DNA of 32,098 nt from contig NZ_LWMS01000009.1 in NCBI RefSeq assembly GCF_003149675.1, positions 1-32,098 on the forward strand, written 5' to 3'. Both the position numbers and the translations under genes were made by a program. A model generated the notes under the pieces. The model worked only from the letters and a program-made list of their open reading frames with translations, made no database searches and was not told the DNA's origin. The first letter of the stretch is position 1. The number at the start of each line of letters is the position of its first letter. The stretch is from Methanosphaera cuniculi (GTDB lineage Archaea; Methanobacteriota; Methanobacteria; Methanobacteriales; Methanobacteriaceae). Positions 30,598 through 32,098 of this stretch are shown in pieces.

Positions 30598-31389
30598 TTA
30601 TAAATAATCCTCAAGTAACTCTTTATCAACACTAGCAAGTGTTATAAGAGCTTCAGCTTCCATAAAATGAAGATCACCAGGAACAATCATACAATGAAGA
30701 GGACCACCAAAATCATGCTCTAAAACATCACATACTTTCCCACCATAAACAATAGGTTCATCACTACCAGCATGAGCAATACCAACAACTATTCTATCAT
30801 CACTAAATACACCTTCATTACGTTCAGATTCAATACGACGAAGATAATCAATAGCTTCATTAACAGTCATATACCTATCACGATGAGCCTGAATATCAAG
30901 TAATACAAGAGTATGTAAACCATTATCAGAATTTAATTTAATAGCATCATAAGGTGAATGTGGGAAAAATCCTTCATCAGGAAAAGGAACTGTTGTAGTT
31001 TTACCAAACTTATAACCTTGAAGACCACTAAGACCAGGAGCAGCAGAAAAAATACTACTACCATGAATAACACATGTATCAATACCACGATTTTTAGCCT
31101 CAACATACAAATCAGTATGAGTAGTAGCCATTAAAGAATCACCAGCAGTAACAAATGCAATATCCTTATTCATAGCTTCCTTAATTACAATATTATTATC
31201 CTCAACATCCTCACGTTTAAGTTCAATAAAATCAACATCAATTTTATCCATCAAATTATTAATATCTCCACCCATAAGACGAGCAGTATAAAATTCAGCA
31301 TAAACACAATCAACACTCTTTAAAGCATTAAGAGCTTTAACACTTAAATCATCCTCACTAAATAAACCAAGACCAATAAAATATAACAT
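30598..31389 (-). CDS. dphB: diphthine synthase
   Basis: A 263-residue SAM-dependent methyltransferase of the tetrapyrrole-methylase fold (DphB/Dph5). It methylates the amino group of the modified histidine on elongation factor 2 to give diphthine. Seen: MLYFIGLGLFSEDDLSVKAL (1-20), the N-terminal GLGL turn; YAEFYTARLMG (30-40); VTAGDSLMATTHTDLYVEA (about 81-99); VIHGSSIFSAAPGLSGLQGYKFG (SAM/substrate region, split over 104-126); and GIAHAGSD later. The length is normal. The GGGAGG lies 11 nt before the ATG; another ATG in between is out of frame. Codons are mainly T-ending, unlike the nearby hdr genes. Single-gene unit just behind the rRNA operon and in the same direction. Confidence 0.96.
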   Translation of the reverse strand: MLYFIGLGLFSEDDLSVKALNALKSVDCVYAEFYTARLMGGDINNLMDKIDVDFIELKREDVEDNNIVIKEAMNKDIAFVTAGDSLMATTHTDLYVEAKNRGIDTCVIHGSSIFSAAPGLSGLQGYKFGKTTTVPFPDEGFFPHSPYDAIKLNSDNGLHTLVLLDIQAHRDRYMTVNEAIDYLRRIESERNEGVFSDDRIVVGIAHAGSDEPIVYGGKVCDVLEHDFGGPLHCMIVPGDLHFMEAEALITLASVDKELLEDYL

Positions 31390-31612
31390 CTAATATCATA
31401 CCTCCCAAAATAAAATAATTCATCTTAAAATAATTATATTAAAAATAAGTCTTTCATCTAAGATAATCTATGTAAAAATAAGTTATTAAAAATATTGATT
31501 ATGAAACAAAAATAGAAAACATTGCATAAACTAGAGTTTATAAAAATAAATTGTTAAAAATTAGTAGAAAATTATTTAGTAAAAAAAAAGTATAGTATTT
31601 AATTAATTAAAA
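31390..31612. other. spacer between 5S rRNA and dphB
   Basis: 223 bp, AT-rich, no ORF or tRNA. It carries the 5S terminator (T9 on the minus strand, 31581-31589) and the dphB promoter, not localised. Confidence 0.45.
31581..31589 (-). terminator. oligo-T terminator of the rRNA operon
   Basis: A9 on the plus strand, T9 on the minus strand, 24 nt past the 5S 3' end. Confidence 0.5.
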
Positions 31613-31737
31613 GGCCGGCAACTTTCTAACCTTCCCATAAGCTTACCACTTATAGTACCAATTAAAACGTAGGTAGACTTTATTACTGAGATCGAGACGA
31701 GATCAGATGTGACCCTACCGCTATGGTCGCCGTACCC
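31613..31737 (-). rRNA. rrf: 5S ribosomal RNA
   Basis: Read on the minus strand, the gene begins GGGTACGGCGACCATAGCGG, followed by the conserved loop-A/helix-II/III region (TAGGGTCACATCTGATC, then TCTCGATCTCAGTAATAAAG, the archaeal form of the GAACACGGAAG loop), and ends with GTTGCCGGCC. GGCGAC near the 5' end pairs with GTTGCC near the 3' end to form helix I. It is far more GC-rich than the flanks. The ends are good to a few bases. It is the last gene of the rRNA operon, about 230 bp behind 23S; no tRNA lies between. Confidence 0.93.
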
Positions 31738-31964
31738 AATAAGATATTTTTCCTCATTAGAAAAAAAAAGTTATAATATACTTATCCAAAAGCATGAAAA
31801 AATAAGTCATATACTGAATGCACCTAACTAGAATATATTAAAACCTAGTACATATGTGTATAAATTAAAGTAATAATGAGAATAAAAAGATTTACAAAAA
31901 ACTATAATGATTTGTAAAATATAAGATCTATAAAAGAATCTATTCTTTCTTAATCTCTGAAATT
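31738..31964 (-). other. 23S-5S spacer of the rRNA operon
   Basis: About 227 bp of AT-rich spacer with no tRNA. Two perfect inverted repeats are visible: TTTACAAA/TTTGTAAA (31891-31898 and 31911-31918) and AAAGAA/TTCTTT (31933-31938 and 31943-31948). They are candidates for processing stems. Confidence 0.5.
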
Positions 31965-32098
31965 GTGAGTAAAATTTCGGGTGTTGGAAACCGCAGACTT
32001 AACAACTCGAATACAAAGAATCTCGAAGCTTACATCCCAGTCCCATCAAACGGATCTTCTATCCATACCCTAAAAAAGCTGCTTATTTTTACGGAATA
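31965..32098 (-). rRNA. rrl: 23S ribosomal RNA, 3' end (partial)
   Basis: On the minus strand the stretch contains the conserved 23S tail: GATCCGTTTGATGGGACTG, GGGATGTAAGCTTCGAG, and TCTGCGGTTTCCAACACCCG, comparable to GGCCGGGTGTGTAAGCG...TAACCGGTACTAATGAACCG of E. coli. The gene continues beyond the window. The mature 3' end is placed near 31965 by analogy and may be off by about 15 bases. Confidence 0.85.

Noticed and set aside
1-32098. CRISPR array, tRNA genes, insertion sequences, prophage or defence genes
   Set aside because: No regularly spaced repeats, no tRNA T-loop signatures in the gaps, no transposase, integrase or nuclease genes are visible.

Overview
The window is very AT-rich and carries a methanogen gene set: heterodisulfide reductase HdrC-HdrB, the coenzyme F420 enzyme CofC, an HMf-type histone, archaeal-type GluRS and ProRS, diphthine synthase and LL-diaminopimelate aminotransferase. 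This points to the order Methanobacteriales. The extreme AT content, long A/T-tract spacers and gut-commensal flavour suggest a Methanosphaera species (M. stadtmanae-like). That genus call is inference from gene content and composition, not a database match.

Layout. 1-2064: a SelA-like PLP enzyme (MJ0158 family) and a small orphan, both minus. 2320-3870: a plus-strand polysaccharide/lipid-precursor flippase. 4232-10449 (minus): a fused ADP-forming acyl/acetyl-CoA synthetase, a Tex-type RNA-binding protein that looks bacterial, and a membrane-anchored CapA-like phosphoesterase. 10607-15585 (minus): three tandem SNF/NSS-type sodium-dependent transporters, each with its own leader and terminator. 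15926-19374 (plus): gltX, dapL and a histone gene. 19675-21727 (minus): proS and a YbjQ-family protein. 21824-23258 (plus): cofC overlapping thiD. 23285-26919 (minus): a two-ACT-domain protein behind a phenylacetate-CoA ligase, a metallophosphoesterase, and a translationally coupled DUF749/DUF2096-like pair. 27272-28764 (minus): hdrC-hdrB. 29232-29951 (plus): a stand-alone archaeosine-synthase N-terminal (TGT-like) domain with a palindrome at its predicted transcription start. 30138-31389 (minus): a small orphan and dphB. 31613-32098 (minus): 5S rRNA and the 3' end of 23S rRNA, so the end of an rRNA operon.

How the genes fit together. Most are housekeeping: energy metabolism (HdrBC reduces CoM-S-S-CoB), F420 and thiamine cofactors, translation (GluRS, ProRS, diphthamide, tRNA archaeosine, rRNA), lysine/pseudomurein precursor supply (DapL) and acid activation (acyl-CoA synthetase, aryl-CoA ligase). 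The envelope and uptake genes (flippase, CapA-like protein, three SNF transporters) are the accessory part.

No CRISPR array, insertion sequence, prophage or defence island is visible. The less ordinary signals are: the SNF triplication with a near-identical DNA patch that looks like gene conversion and with different TM6 substrate-site residues; a recurring C-rich patch followed by a U7-9 tract behind many stop codons; the 19-bp palindrome before the ArcS-like gene; and block-wise changes in wobble-base use, including one inside tex.
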